Assembly (NCBI RefSeq): GCF_020169415.1 | Contig: NZ_JAIULG010000019.1 | Span: forward strand, 1 to 64,000 | From: Tsukamurella sp. M9C | Lineage (GTDB): Bacteria > Actinomycetota > Actinomycetes > Mycobacteriales > Mycobacteriaceae | Direction: 5' to 3' | Length of the DNA stretch: 64,000 nt | Shown here: positions 43,060 to 52,168 of the stretch, in pieces | Position numbering within the stretch: the stretch's first letter is position 1 | Layout of the letters: the number at the start of each line of letters is the position of its first letter | Notes under the pieces: generated by a model | Database searches by the model: none | Told to the model about the DNA's origin: nothing | The model's input: the letters and a program-made list of their open reading frames with translations, nothing else | Made by a program: the position numbers and the translations under genes

Positions 43060-44823
43060 ATGCGCTACGACCTCATCATCCGCGACGGCCTCTGGTTCGA
43101 CGGGACGGGCGCCGAGCCCCGGCGCGCGCACCTCGGCATCGTCGGCGGCCGCGTCGCCACCGTCTCGGCGGAGCCGCTCGACAAGGCCGGGTGCCCCGAG
43201 GTGATCGACGCGAACGGGAAGTGGGTCCTGCCCGGCTTCGTCGACATCCACACCCACTACGACGCCGAGATCCTCCTCAACCCCGGACTCGGCGAATCCG
43301 TCCGGCACGGCGTGACGACCGCGATCCTGGGCTGCTGCTCGATGTCCACCGTCTACGCCCGCCCCGAGGACGCCGCCGACCTGTTCAGCCGCGTCGAGGC
43401 GGTGCCCCGCAAGCACGTCATCGCCGCGCTGGAGGACTTCCAGGACTGGACCGAACCCGAGGGCTACGTCAAGCGCCTCGACTCGCTGCCGCTCGGCCCC
43501 AACGTCGCGTCGTTCCTGGGCCATTCCGACTTGCGCACCGCCGTGATGGGCCTGCGCCGCGCCACCGACACCTGGTCGTTCCCGTCCCGGGCGGAACTGC
43601 GCCGCATGGCGGAGATGCTCGACCGCGCTCTCGACGCCGGCATGGTCGGCATGTCCGGGATGGACGCCCCCATCGACAAGCTCGACGGTGACCGCTTCCG
43701 CTCCCGAGCACTGCCCTCCACCTACGCCTGGTGGCACGAGCGGTGGCACCTCATCAACGTCCTGCGCAAGCGCGGCCGGATCCTGCAGAGCGCGCCCAAC
43801 ATCAACAACCCGCTCACGGTGGTGATGTTCTTTCTCGCATCCAGCAGCCGGCTGTTCGCGCGCGGCCGCAAGGTTCCGGTGAGCCTGCTGGTCGCGGCTG
43901 ATTCGAAGTCCGCCCGCGGCGCGCACCGCCTCTTCAGCACCGCCGCCGCGCTCGGCAACCGGGTCTTCGGCTCCCGGGTCGCCTTCCAGCACCTGCCGCT
44001 GCCCTTCACCCTCTACTCCGACGGCATCGACCTGCCGGTCTTCGAGGAGTTCGGCGCAGGGACCGCCGCGCTGCACATCCGGGACCAGCTCGAGCGCAAC
44101 GAGCTCATGGCCGACACCGAGTACCGCCGACGGTTCCGGCGCGAGTTCGCCCTCAAGAAGCACAAGCCCGGACTGTGGCACAAGGACTTCCACGACGCGG
44201 TCATCGTCGACTGTCCGGACGCGTCTCTGATCGGCCGGAGTTTCGGCGCGATCGCCGACGAGCGCGGCATCGCGCCGCTCGACGCCTTCCTGGACGTCCT
44301 CGTCGAGAACGGGGAGAAGAACGTCCGCTGGACCACCACCGTCGGCAACGACCGCCCCGCGGTGCTCGACGAGATGGCCAAGGATCCGAACCTGCACCTG
44401 GGCTTCTCTGATGCGGGAGCGCACCTGCGCAACATGGCCTTCTACAACTTCCCGCTGCGCTTCCTCAAGCGGATGCGCGACGCCGACGAGGCGGGCCGCA
44501 CGGTGCTGCCGCTGGGCCGGGCCGTCCACCGCCTCACCGGCGAGCTGGGCGCCTGGTTCGGGCTCGACGCCGGCTTCCTGCGCGAGGGCGACCGCGCCGA
44601 TTTCGTGATCGTCGATCCGGAGCGGCTGGACGAGACCGTCGACGCGTACAACGAGGCCGAAGCGCCGTTCTTCGACGACCTCTCACGCATGGTCAACCGC
44701 AACGACGCGACCGTCGTCGCCACGGGCATCGGCGGCCGCATCGTCTTTCGGCTCGGCGAGTTCGTCCCCGGCTACGGCCGCGATCAGCAGACCGGGCACT
44801 ATCTCCGCGCCGGCACGCATTAG
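43060..44823 (+). CDS. Amidohydrolase family 3 / N-acyl-D-amino-acid deacylase-like
   Basis: 587 residues, TIM-barrel metallohydrolase. Metal ligands His64 and His66 in VDIHTHYDAE, conserved FLGHSDLR and GMSGMDAPIDKLDGD, metal-site Asp in GFSDAGAHLRNMAF, and the closing FVIVDPERLDETV of the composite beta sandwich. Such proteins are usually annotated D-aminoacylase, but many act on other amides. RBS GGGGAG lies before ATG 43060 and TACGCT about 32 bases upstream is a plausible -10. No partner genes suggest the substrate. Confidence 0.85.
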   Translation: MRYDLIIRDGLWFDGTGAEPRRAHLGIVGGRVATVSAEPLDKAGCPEVIDANGKWVLPGFVDIHTHYDAEILLNPGLGESVRHGVTTAILGCCSMSTVYARPEDAADLFSRVEAVPRKHVIAALEDFQDWTEPEGYVKRLDSLPLGPNVASFLGHSDLRTAVMGLRRATDTWSFPSRAELRRMAEMLDRALDAGMVGMSGMDAPIDKLDGDRFRSRALPSTYAWWHERWHLINVLRKRGRILQSAPNINNPLTVVMFFLASSSRLFARGRKVPVSLLVAADSKSARGAHRLFSTAAALGNRVFGSRVAFQHLPLPFTLYSDGIDLPVFEEFGAGTAALHIRDQLERNELMADTEYRRRFRREFALKKHKPGLWHKDFHDAVIVDCPDASLIGRSFGAIADERGIAPLDAFLDVLVENGEKNVRWTTTVGNDRPAVLDEMAKDPNLHLGFSDAGAHLRNMAFYNFPLRFLKRMRDADEAGRTVLPLGRAVHRLTGELGAWFGLDAGFLREGDRADFVIVDPERLDETVDAYNEAEAPFFDDLSRMVNRNDATVVATGIGGRIVFRLGEFVPGYGRDQQTGHYLRAGTH

Positions 44824-44839
44824 AGCGCCTCAGCGCCCG

Positions 44840-44882
44840 CCGGTCGGGCCGGTGCCGCACCTGCCCGACCGGACGGGGCAGG
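44840..44882 (+). terminator. Overlapping hairpins after the amidohydrolase gene
   Basis: CCGGTCGGGC (44840-44849) pairs with GCCCGACCGG (44863-44872). A second stem, CCTGCCC (44860-44866) with GGGCAGG (44876-44882), shares bases 44863-44866 with it, so only one can form at a time. Probably a terminator; the second stem resembles the palindrome at 48847-48876. Confidence 0.55.
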
Positions 44883-44951
44883 GGTGGCGGCCGGACGGTT
44901 TCGCCCCGAGGCCCTCCCCCGCACGACTCTCCGCGCCCACAGTGTCCCTGT

Positions 44952-44971
44952 GAGATGGATCACGCCATCTC
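44952..44971 (+). promoter_or_regulatory. Inverted repeat upstream of the methanol dehydrogenase gene
   Basis: GAGATGG-N6-CCATCTC lies 30 bases before the ATG at 45001. The embedded ATGGATCAC is similar to ATGGGTCAC at 48920-48928 before the second alcohol dehydrogenase, a possible MnoR site. Confidence 0.35.
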
Positions 44972-45000
44972 GCCCGGACCGCAGACGCAGGAGAGACGAC

Positions 45001-46272
45001 ATGGCCATCGAGCTGAACCAGATCTGGGACTTCCCGATCAAGGAGTTCCATCCCTTCCCCCGCGCGCTGATGGGGGTCGGCGCGCACGACATCATCGGCG
45101 TGGAGGCGAAGAACCTCGGCTTCAAGCGCGCCCTGCTGGTGACCACCGGCCTGCGCGGCTCGGGCATCATCGAGGAGCTCATCGGCAAGATCGAGTACCA
45201 GGGCGTCGAGGTGGTCCTGTTCGACAAGGTGGAGTCGAACCCCAAGGACTACAACGTCATGGAAGCCGCGGCCATGTACGAGAAGGAGAAGTGCGACAGC
45301 ATCATCTCCGTGGGCGGCGGCTCCAGCCACGACGCCGCCAAGGGCGCGCGTGTGGTGATCGCGCACGACGGCCGCAACATCAACGAGTTCGAGGGCTTCG
45401 CCAAGTCCACCAACAAGAAGAACCCGCCCCACATCGCCGTCTCCACCACCGCCGGCACCGGCTCGGAGACCTCGTGGGCGTACGTCATCACCGACACCTC
45501 CGACATGGACAAGCCGCACAAGTGGGTGGCCTTCGACGAGGCCTCCATCGTGACGCTCGCGATCGACGATCCGCTGCTGTACTACTCGTGCCCGCAGCAC
45601 TTCACGGCGTACTGCGGCTTCGACGTCCTCGCGCACGGCAGTGAGCCCTACGTCTCCCGGCTCGACTTCGCGCCGTCGCTGGGCAACGCCCTGTACTCCA
45701 TCGAGCTGGTCGCGAAGAACCTGCGCGAGGCCACCTTCGAGCCGCGCAACCTCAAGGCCCGCGAGGGAATGATGAACGCCCAGTACATCTCGGCGCAGGC
45801 CTTCAACTCGGGCGGCCTCGGCATCGTGCACTCGATCTCGCACGCGGTCTCCGCCTTCTTCGACAGCCACCACGGCCTCAACAACGCGATCGCGCTGCCC
45901 CGCGTGTGGGAGTACAACCTGCCCTCGCGCTACGAGCGTTACGCCGAGATCGCGGTCGCGATGGGGGTCGACACCCGCAACATGACCACGGTGCAGGCGG
46001 CGGACGCGGCTGTGGAGGCGGCGATCCGGCTGGCGAAGGACGTGGGCATCCCGGACAACTTCGGGCAGATCCGCACGGACTCGTACGAGAAGAACCAGAT
46101 GAATTCGGGCAAGTACGCGGGCCGAGGCGAGGTGATCAAGGGCGACGAGAAGTCGGTGCTCGCCATCTCCGAGCACATCCAGGGCGACTGGTGCACGCCG
46201 GGCAACCCGCGCGAGGTCACGGTCTCGTCGATGATCCCCGTCGTCGACCACTGCATCAACGGCACGTACTGA
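45001..46272 (+). CDS. mno: NDMA-dependent methanol dehydrogenase (nicotinoprotein, Fe-ADH family)
   Basis: 423 residues, the exact size and sequence style of actinobacterial Mno/Mdo enzymes. Opens with MAIELNQIWDFPIKEFHPFP; NAD-binding GGGSSHDAAKG; STTAGTGSETSWAYVITDTS; metal ligands in FDVLAHGSEPYV and SISHAVSAFFDSHHGLNNAI. It oxidises methanol and other primary alcohols with a tightly bound NAD(P)H that needs an external electron acceptor; in mycobacteria this depends on mycofactocin. ATG 45001 has GGAGAG upstream. It starts the run mno-moxR-VWA, followed by a second Fe-ADH and MnoSR-like regulators. Confidence 0.93.
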   Translation: MAIELNQIWDFPIKEFHPFPRALMGVGAHDIIGVEAKNLGFKRALLVTTGLRGSGIIEELIGKIEYQGVEVVLFDKVESNPKDYNVMEAAAMYEKEKCDSIISVGGGSSHDAAKGARVVIAHDGRNINEFEGFAKSTNKKNPPHIAVSTTAGTGSETSWAYVITDTSDMDKPHKWVAFDEASIVTLAIDDPLLYYSCPQHFTAYCGFDVLAHGSEPYVSRLDFAPSLGNALYSIELVAKNLREATFEPRNLKAREGMMNAQYISAQAFNSGGLGIVHSISHAVSAFFDSHHGLNNAIALPRVWEYNLPSRYERYAEIAVAMGVDTRNMTTVQAADAAVEAAIRLAKDVGIPDNFGQIRTDSYEKNQMNSGKYAGRGEVIKGDEKSVLAISEHIQGDWCTPGNPREVTVSSMIPVVDHCINGTY

Positions 46273-46301
46273 CACCACGAGGACTCGGGAGGAGAGCAGA
46301 G

Positions 46302-47363
46302 ATGACCACGGTGGCCTTGATCGAGACGCCCACGGCGGAGGCGGGATTCGCCGACGGGCCCGCGCTGCGGGAGGCGCTGCGCGGCGCGGACTACATAGCG
46401 GACCCCGACCTGGCCACCGTGGTCCACCTGTCGACGGTGCTCGGCCGGCCCCTGCTGCTGGAGGGGCCGGCGGGCGTCGGCAAGACCGAGCTCGCCAAGG
46501 CGCTGGCGCAGGTCGCCGGCCGTCGGCTCATCCGGTTGCAGTGCCACGAGGGGCTGGACGACAGCCGGGCGCTCTACGAGTGGGACTACGCACGGCAGCT
46601 GCTCCACGTGCAGATGCTCCGCGACCGGATCGGTACCGAACTGGCAGGCTTCGACACCCTGGAGCAGGCGTCGGCGCACCTGGCCGCCAAGGACTTCGGC
46701 CTCTACTCGGAGACCTTCCTCGCGGCGCGCCCGCTGCTCGCCGCGATCCTCTCGGAGGAGCCGGTGGTGCTACTGGTCGACGAGGTGGACCGCACCGAGG
46801 AGTCGATGGAGGCCCTGCTGCTCGAGGTCCTGGCGGAGAACCAGGTGACGGTGCCCGAGATCGGCACCTTCGCCGCCCGCACCCGGCCGTGGGTCGTGTT
46901 GACCTCCAACGACACCCGCGAGCTCAGCGCCGCCCTCAAACGCCGCTGCCTGCACTACCACCTCGGCTACCCCGCCGCGGATCGCGAGCGCGACATCGTC
47001 GCCGCGCGCGCCCCCGAGGTCGAGCCGGCGGCGGTCGCGGAGGTGGTCGAGCTCGCGGGCCGGCTGCGGGACCTGCCACTGCGCAAGAGCCCGTCGATCT
47101 CGGAGGTGATCGACGCGGCCCGCATCGCGGCCGTGCTGGCCGGCAGCGGAACCGCGCCGGCCGACCGGCCGGAGCTGCTCTACGCCGCGCTCCTCAAGTA
47201 CTCGACCGACGTGGACCTGGTGCGGACGCGGGACGCGGGCGCACCGTCGGGCCCGGTGGAGGCGACGGGCCGGCCGGACCGGACGACGGTGGCGTCGAAC
47301 CCCGCCAACACCACGACGGCCGTCTTCCGCGGGCACGGGGGCCGGGGCCGTGGCGGCAACTGA
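46302..47363 (+). CDS. MoxR-family AAA+ ATPase
   Basis: 353 residues. Walker A GPAGVGKTELAK, Walker B VVLLVDEVDR, sensor 1 VLTSNDTRELS, and arginine finger region ALKRRCLHYHLGYP. MoxR ATPases with VWA partners act as chaperones for cofactor insertion or enzyme activation (the founding MoxR serves methanol dehydrogenase). The C-terminal Gly-rich tail is not conserved. It starts 29 bases after mno with GGAGGAGAG as ribosome binding site and overlaps the VWA gene by 14 bases. Likely helps mature one or both alcohol dehydrogenases. Confidence 0.9.
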   Translation: MTTVALIETPTAEAGFADGPALREALRGADYIADPDLATVVHLSTVLGRPLLLEGPAGVGKTELAKALAQVAGRRLIRLQCHEGLDDSRALYEWDYARQLLHVQMLRDRIGTELAGFDTLEQASAHLAAKDFGLYSETFLAARPLLAAILSEEPVVLLVDEVDRTEESMEALLLEVLAENQVTVPEIGTFAARTRPWVVLTSNDTRELSAALKRRCLHYHLGYPAADRERDIVAARAPEVEPAAVAEVVELAGRLRDLPLRKSPSISEVIDAARIAAVLAGSGTAPADRPELLYAALLKYSTDVDLVRTRDAGAPSGPVEATGRPDRTTVASNPANTTTAVFRGHGGRGRGGN

Positions 47364-48846
47364 GACCGCGGGCCTGCTCGACGTCGTCGCGGCGGCCTTC
47401 GGCGCCCGGCTGCGCGCGCACGGCGTCGGCGCCTCCCCCGCCGAGGTGATCGAGGTGCGGCGCGTGCTGGCGCTCTACGGGGCCCGCGACCGGGCTCGAC
47501 TCGGCGCGGGCCTGCGGGCGACCTGCGTCAAGTACGCGCACGAGGACGCCGGCTTCGACGCCGCGTTCGCCGAGCTCTTCGCCGCCGCGCGGCACGGCGT
47601 CGACGCCCCGGACGCGGCACCGGCCCACGCGGCGCTCACCGGCGGCCTGCCCGAGGACCTCGTTCTCGACCCCGACGCGGAGGTCGGCCGCTACGCCGAC
47701 TACAACGAGCGGGCCGCGGAGGTCGGCGACCTCGTCGTCGACGCCCCCAAGGCGGACGAGGGCTTCAACCCGCACAAGGACGACGACGACTTCTCGGTGA
47801 CTGCGGCGGCGGACGCGGAGCTCGCGGTCTCCGCCGAGGACGGCGGCCGCCGCGGCGTCAGCTACACCCTCGACGTGGCGCGGGCCGGGACCGCCGAGGT
47901 CGGGGCGCTGTCCGACGGTGCCGCGATGGCCGCGTCCGGCACGCTGCGCTGGGACGATCCGGCGGCGATCCTGGCCTGGCTGGACCGCTACGACCCGAGC
48001 CGCGTCTACGCCGACGCCGGACCGGAACAGGAGCTCACGCAGGCCACCGCGGACCGCCTGGCTGCGGCGCTGAGCGCCTTCGTCGAGGCGCTGGCCGCGG
48101 CCGGCCAGACCCCGCCCGGGCCGCCGGGCGAGGTCGAATCGCGCCCGCACGCCGAGCTGGAACTGGCGGTGCACGAGGTGCTGCGCCGCATGCGCGGCGC
48201 GCCCCGCGAGCGGGTGCGCTACCACGGTCACGGCCGGCTCGACCTGCGTGCGACCGCCCGGACCGCGCAGCGCACCGACGGCGTCCCGTTCCGTCTCGCC
48301 ACCCGAGTCCCCCGCCCCGACCGGCTGCGGCTGCTGATCCTCGCGGACGTGTCGCTCTCGGTGCGGCCGGTCACCGCGTTCGTCCTGCGCCTCGCGCAGT
48401 CGCTCCGGCGGCGCACCGCGCGGTGCGAGGTCTACGGCTTCGTCGACCGGCCGGTGGACGTGACCGAAGCCCTCCTGCCCGGCGCGGGCGACGACGCCCT
48501 CGCCCGCGTGCTCGCCGACCCGGGGATCGACCTCGAGGCCTCCAGCGACTACGCCCGGGTCTTCGCCGAACTGCTCACGGCGCCCGCCGGTCTCACCCGG
48601 CGCACGTCGGTGCTCATCGTGGGCGACGGGCGCTCCGGCGGCCTGCCCGACGGTGCCGAACACCTCGCGGAGCTTCGGCGGCGGGTGCACCGGCTGGCCT
48701 GGATCACGCCCGAGCCGGAGCGGTACTGGGCGCAGGCCACGTGCGCGATGCCCGTCTACCGCGAGCACTGCGACGCGGTGGTCACCGCCCGCGACGCGGA
48801 CCAGCTGATCGCGCGGGCGGCGGAGCTCGGGAACGCGCTGCGCTGA
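47350..48846 (+). CDS. VWA (CoxE-like) protein
   Basis: 498 residues. The C-terminal von Willebrand factor A/CoxE-like domain has the MIDAS motif DVSLS in LLILADVSLSVRPVTAFVLR, with TSVLIVGDGRSGG completing the metal site. The N-terminal half is acidic and Ala-rich (DEDAEVGRYADYNER-like region and HKDDDDFSVTAAADAE). With the overlapping MoxR gene it forms a MoxR-VWA chaperone pair. GTG 47350 lies within the moxR end. No signal or membrane helix; cytosolic. Followed by a 30-base perfect palindrome. Confidence 0.85.
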   Translation: MAATETAGLLDVVAAAFGARLRAHGVGASPAEVIEVRRVLALYGARDRARLGAGLRATCVKYAHEDAGFDAAFAELFAAARHGVDAPDAAPAHAALTGGLPEDLVLDPDAEVGRYADYNERAAEVGDLVVDAPKADEGFNPHKDDDDFSVTAAADAELAVSAEDGGRRGVSYTLDVARAGTAEVGALSDGAAMAASGTLRWDDPAAILAWLDRYDPSRVYADAGPEQELTQATADRLAAALSAFVEALAAAGQTPPGPPGEVESRPHAELELAVHEVLRRMRGAPRERVRYHGHGRLDLRATARTAQRTDGVPFRLATRVPRPDRLRLLILADVSLSVRPVTAFVLRLAQSLRRRTARCEVYGFVDRPVDVTEALLPGAGDDALARVLADPGIDLEASSDYARVFAELLTAPAGLTRRTSVLIVGDGRSGGLPDGAEHLAELRRRVHRLAWITPEPERYWAQATCAMPVYREHCDAVVTARDADQLIARAAELGNALR

Positions 48847-48876
48847 CGGGTACCTGCCCGATCGGGCAGGTACCCG
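48847..48876. terminator. 30-base perfect palindrome after the VWA gene
   Basis: CGGGTACCTGCCCGA is followed directly by its reverse complement. It begins at the base after the VWA stop codon and lies 76 bases before the second alcohol dehydrogenase. Either a terminator or a regulator-binding site; the core CCTGCCCGA/GGGCAGG is shared with 44860-44882 upstream of mno. Confidence 0.6.
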
Positions 48877-48915
48877 CCCCTGCGAACGGCCCGCCGCCGG
48901 CACCCCGGGCTGACG

Positions 48916-48928
48916 TAACATGGGTCAC
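48916..48928 (+). promoter_or_regulatory. Promoter region of the second Fe-ADH gene
   Basis: TAACAT (48916-48921) fits TANNNT; no -35 is recognisable 16-18 bases upstream, which would suit an activator-dependent promoter. ATGGGTCAC (48920-48928) overlaps it and resembles ATGGATCAC upstream of mno. Confidence 0.35.
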
Positions 48929-48951
48929 ATCGATCCATTGAGGAGCAGCCC

Positions 48952-50178
48952 GTGAACCACCTCGATGATCGCCCCGCCGCCGGCCCGGATCAGCGCGCCG
49001 CGATGATGCCGCTGGTGTCCCGGGAGGTGCCGCGCACCGTCAAGTTCCACGCCCCGGAGATCGTCTTCGGCGTCGACTCCCTCGGCGAGGCCGCCCACGC
49101 GGCGGTCCGCCTCGGCGCGGTGCGCCCACTGCTCGTCACCGACCCGGGGCTGATCGAGGCGGGCTGGGTCGCCGAGCTCCTCGGGCACCTGCGCGACGCC
49201 GGGCTGCGGCCCGAGGTCTTCAGCGCGGTGACGCCGAATCCGAAGGACCACGAGGTCGCAGCCGCCTTCGAGCGGTACGCCGAGGCGGGTTGCGACGTGG
49301 TGCTCGGCATCGGCGGCGGGTCCGTCATGGACGCGGCGAAGGGCGTGGCGATCCTCGCCACCAACGGAGGCCGGATCCTCGACTACGTGGGCGTGGACCG
49401 GGTGACCCGCCCCATCCCGCCGACGGTCATGGTTCCCACGACCGCGGGCACGGGCGCCGACGTGTCCCAGTTCTGCATCGTCACCGACACCGAGCGGGCC
49501 ACCAAGGCCACCATCCTGGGCAGGGCACTGGTCCCGGACGTCACCGTCATCGACCCGCGACTGTTGACCACGATGCCGGAGTGGCTGGGCGCGGCGAGCG
49601 GCCTCGACGCGCTCACGCACGGCGTGGAGGCGTACGTCTCGCTCGCGCACAACCCGCTCACCGACCACCACGCGCTGCGGGCCGTCGGCCTGGTCTCCGA
49701 ATCCCTGACCGCGAGCATGGCGAACCCGCGCAGCATCTCGGCCCGGCTGGTGATGGCCCAGGCCAGCCTCGAGGCGGGGATGGCCTTCACCAACGCGATC
49801 CTCGGTGCCGCGCACGCGATGAGCCACCAGGTGGGCGGGCTCCTGGACAAGCCGCACGGCGTCATCAACGGCATCCTGCTGCCGCACGTGGTGCGGTTCA
49901 ACGCCGCCGCCGATCCGACGCCGTACGTGGCGATCGCCGCCGGGATGGGGCTCGACGAGCAGCAGGCGCCGGCCGCGGAGGCGGCTGCCGCCGTCGCCGA
50001 CCGGGTCGAGGAGCTGGCGCGGGAGGTCGGCGTCCCGCGGGGCCTGTCGGAGCTCGGCGTGCCCGAGGAAGTTCTCCCGCGCCTGGCCGCGCAGAGTCTC
50101 GAGGACTCGTGCATGACGACGAACCCGCGGGCGGCGACGGTCGGCGAGATCACCGAGCTCTTCCGGGCGGCGATGTGA
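48952..50178 (+). CDS. Iron-containing alcohol dehydrogenase (1,3-propanediol dehydrogenase-like)
   Basis: 408 residues, Fe-ADH family. NAD-binding GIGGGSVMDAAKGVAIL, VPTTAGTGADVSQFCIVTDT, and metal ligands in LDALTHGVEAYVS and AHAMSHQVGGLLDKPHG. Closest by recall to the MSMEG_6239-type enzymes linked to mno in M. smegmatis. The start is GTG 48952 with GAGGAG upstream. Its stop overlaps the histidine kinase start (GTGA), so it shares an operon with the regulators. Alcohol specificity unknown; probably C1-C4 alcohols or diols. Confidence 0.88.
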   Translation: MNHLDDRPAAGPDQRAAMMPLVSREVPRTVKFHAPEIVFGVDSLGEAAHAAVRLGAVRPLLVTDPGLIEAGWVAELLGHLRDAGLRPEVFSAVTPNPKDHEVAAAFERYAEAGCDVVLGIGGGSVMDAAKGVAILATNGGRILDYVGVDRVTRPIPPTVMVPTTAGTGADVSQFCIVTDTERATKATILGRALVPDVTVIDPRLLTTMPEWLGAASGLDALTHGVEAYVSLAHNPLTDHHALRAVGLVSESLTASMANPRSISARLVMAQASLEAGMAFTNAILGAAHAMSHQVGGLLDKPHGVINGILLPHVVRFNAAADPTPYVAIAAGMGLDEQQAPAAEAAAAVADRVEELAREVGVPRGLSELGVPEEVLPRLAAQSLEDSCMTTNPRAATVGEITELFRAAM

Positions 50179-51509
50179 CCGCCGAATCCGACCTCGCCGC
50201 GCTCACCGGCCTGCGGTCGGGCAAGAGCAGTTACTACCCGCAGTACCGCGGGGCGGTAGAGCGCGCCGAGCGCGTGCTGCACGCGCTGGACCTCATCGCG
50301 GGCGCGCTGGTGCGCACCGTCGAGGGCCCGGAGACGCTCGTGTGCTCGGTCGCGGAGGTGGCGCGCGAGCACCTGCGCGCCGACTGGGTGGTCTTCGCGC
50401 TCACCGATGGCCGGCTGACGGCCGCGGGCATGCGACGCCTCGTGCTGGGCCCGGACGGGATCCCGTATCTCGTGGACCGGGTCACCGGCCCGCCGCTGCC
50501 CTACGAGGTCGTCGACTGCCTCGAACGGATCCGGGACCCCGCGACCGTGTCGGACCGGACGTCCCTCGAGGGGCGGCACGCGTTCGTGCCGCTCGTGCTC
50601 GACGGTGCGGTGGTCGGCGCGATCGCCGCGTGGGTGCCCGAGGGACGCGAGCTGGACGGCACCGACGCCGCGGTGCTGAGCATCCTGGCCAGCCAGACGG
50701 CGGTCGCGCTGCACAACGCGGCACTCTACGAGGGCATCGCAACGCTGCTCACCCGCTCCGAGCAGGCCCACGCGCAGGCCCGGCGGACGGCCGCCGACCT
50801 CGCGGTGCGCAACGCGGAGCTCATCAGCACGCAGCGCGAGCTCGGCGTGGCGCAGCGACAGCGCGTGCTCGACGACGAGCGGCACCGCATCGCGCGCGAG
50901 CTGCACGACAGCGTCACGCAGGCCGTGCTGTCCGCGGGCATGCAGATCGAGGTGTGCCGCAGCGACATCCCCGCGGCGGAGCGCGCCGAGCGGCTCGACC
51001 TGGCGAAGGAGATGACGCGGCGAGGCGTGGAACAACTGCGCGCGGCGATCTACACGCTGGGCAACAGTCACGACCACGAGGACGCGGCCTTGCCGGAGAT
51101 GCTGCGGCGGCTCGGCGTCGTACACGAGCCCGACGAGCTGACCGTCTCGGTCCGGGTGCGCGGCGAGACCCGCGAGCTGCCCGCTGCCGTCGATCACGCA
51201 CTGCTGCGGATCGCGGGCGAGGCGCTGTTCAACGTCGCCGTCCACGCCGAGGCCACCCGCGCGGTGGTCTCCCTGCGGTACGGGCCGGACGTCGTCGAGC
51301 TCGCCGTCGACGACGACGGTGCGGGCGATCCCGCGGCACTGCGCTCCGCGCTCGCCACCAGCCGGGAGCGCGACCTCGACGGTCACGGGCGCGGCCTTGC
51401 GAACATGGCCGCGCGGGCCGCGGAATGCGGTGGGCGGCTCGCGATCCGGCGTTCGCGGATCGGCGGCGTCCGCGTGCACGTGGCACTACCGGTGGAGGAG
51501 GAATCGTGA
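50175..51509 (+). CDS. mnoS: GAF-domain sensor histidine kinase (MnoS-like)
   Basis: 444 residues, cytosolic. An N-terminal GAF domain (about 35-200) senses the signal, then a helical linker, HisKA_3 with phospho-acceptor His244 in RHRIARELHDSVTQAVLSAG, and a NarL-type HATPase with LLRIAGEALFNVAVHAEA, DDDGAGDPAAL and GHGRGLANMAARA. In M. smegmatis the MnoSR pair controls mno expression, and the gene order here supports the same role. GTG 50175 overlaps the dehydrogenase stop; its own stop overlaps the response regulator (GTGA). Confidence 0.87.
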   Translation: MTAESDLAALTGLRSGKSSYYPQYRGAVERAERVLHALDLIAGALVRTVEGPETLVCSVAEVAREHLRADWVVFALTDGRLTAAGMRRLVLGPDGIPYLVDRVTGPPLPYEVVDCLERIRDPATVSDRTSLEGRHAFVPLVLDGAVVGAIAAWVPEGRELDGTDAAVLSILASQTAVALHNAALYEGIATLLTRSEQAHAQARRTAADLAVRNAELISTQRELGVAQRQRVLDDERHRIARELHDSVTQAVLSAGMQIEVCRSDIPAAERAERLDLAKEMTRRGVEQLRAAIYTLGNSHDHEDAALPEMLRRLGVVHEPDELTVSVRVRGETRELPAAVDHALLRIAGEALFNVAVHAEATRAVVSLRYGPDVVELAVDDDGAGDPAALRSALATSRERDLDGHGRGLANMAARAAECGGRLAIRRSRIGGVRVHVALPVEEES

Positions 51510-52162
51510 CGGAGACGCAGGAACGGACGGAGCGGTCGCGGCTGGTGCTGGTCGACGACCACGCCATCCTGCGGCAGGGGCTGCGGTCCGTGCTGGAGCG
51601 GGAGCCCGACCTGGAGGTCGTGGGCGAGGCGGTGTCCCGGGCCGAGGCGCGCGCGGTGGCCGAACACGTGCGGCCCGACGTGATGGTCATCGATCTGAAG
51701 CTGTCGGGCGGTTCGGAACTCGAGGGCCTGAGCCTGTGCCGCGACCTCACGGCGGCGCACCCGGAGATCGGGCTGCTCGTGCTCACCACGTTCCTCGACG
51801 AGCGGCTCGTGGTGGAGGCCGTCCAGGCCGGTGCGCGCGGCTACGTGGTCAAGGACGTCGACACCACGGAGCTCGTGAGCGCCATCCGGTCGGTCTCGCG
51901 CGGGCAGAGCGCCTTCGACTCGCGCACCGCCGTCGCCGTGGTGCGGACGCTCGCGGGCGGCGCGCCCGACGACACCCTGACCGTCCGCGAACTGGAGGTG
52001 CTGCGCCTGTTGGCGAAGGGCCACTCCAACAGCCGGATCGGCGAGCAACTGTTCATCTCGCCCACCACGGTCAAGTTCCACGTCAGCAACCTGCTGCGCA
52101 AGCTGGGCGTGAGCCGCCGCACCGAGGCGGCCTACGAGGCCAGCAAGCGCGGGATCATCTAG
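51506..52162 (+). CDS. mnoR: LuxR/NarL-type response regulator (MnoR-like)
   Basis: 218 residues. Receiver domain with LVLVDDHAILRQGL (Asp17, Asp18), phospho-acceptor Asp63 in VMVIDLKLSGGSE, and Lys in GYVVKDVDTTELV. The LuxR helix-turn-helix is LTVRELEVLRLLAKGHSNSR with GEQLFISPTTVKFHVSNLL. Partner of the upstream kinase by overlap of four bases. Expected to activate mno and the second dehydrogenase, perhaps at the shared sites near 44952-44971 and 48916-48928. Confidence 0.88.
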   Translation: MTETQERTERSRLVLVDDHAILRQGLRSVLEREPDLEVVGEAVSRAEARAVAEHVRPDVMVIDLKLSGGSELEGLSLCRDLTAAHPEIGLLVLTTFLDERLVVEAVQAGARGYVVKDVDTTELVSAIRSVSRGQSAFDSRTAVAVVRTLAGGAPDDTLTVRELEVLRLLAKGHSNSRIGEQLFISPTTVKFHVSNLLRKLGVSRRTEAAYEASKRGII

Positions 52163-52168
52163 CGAGCG

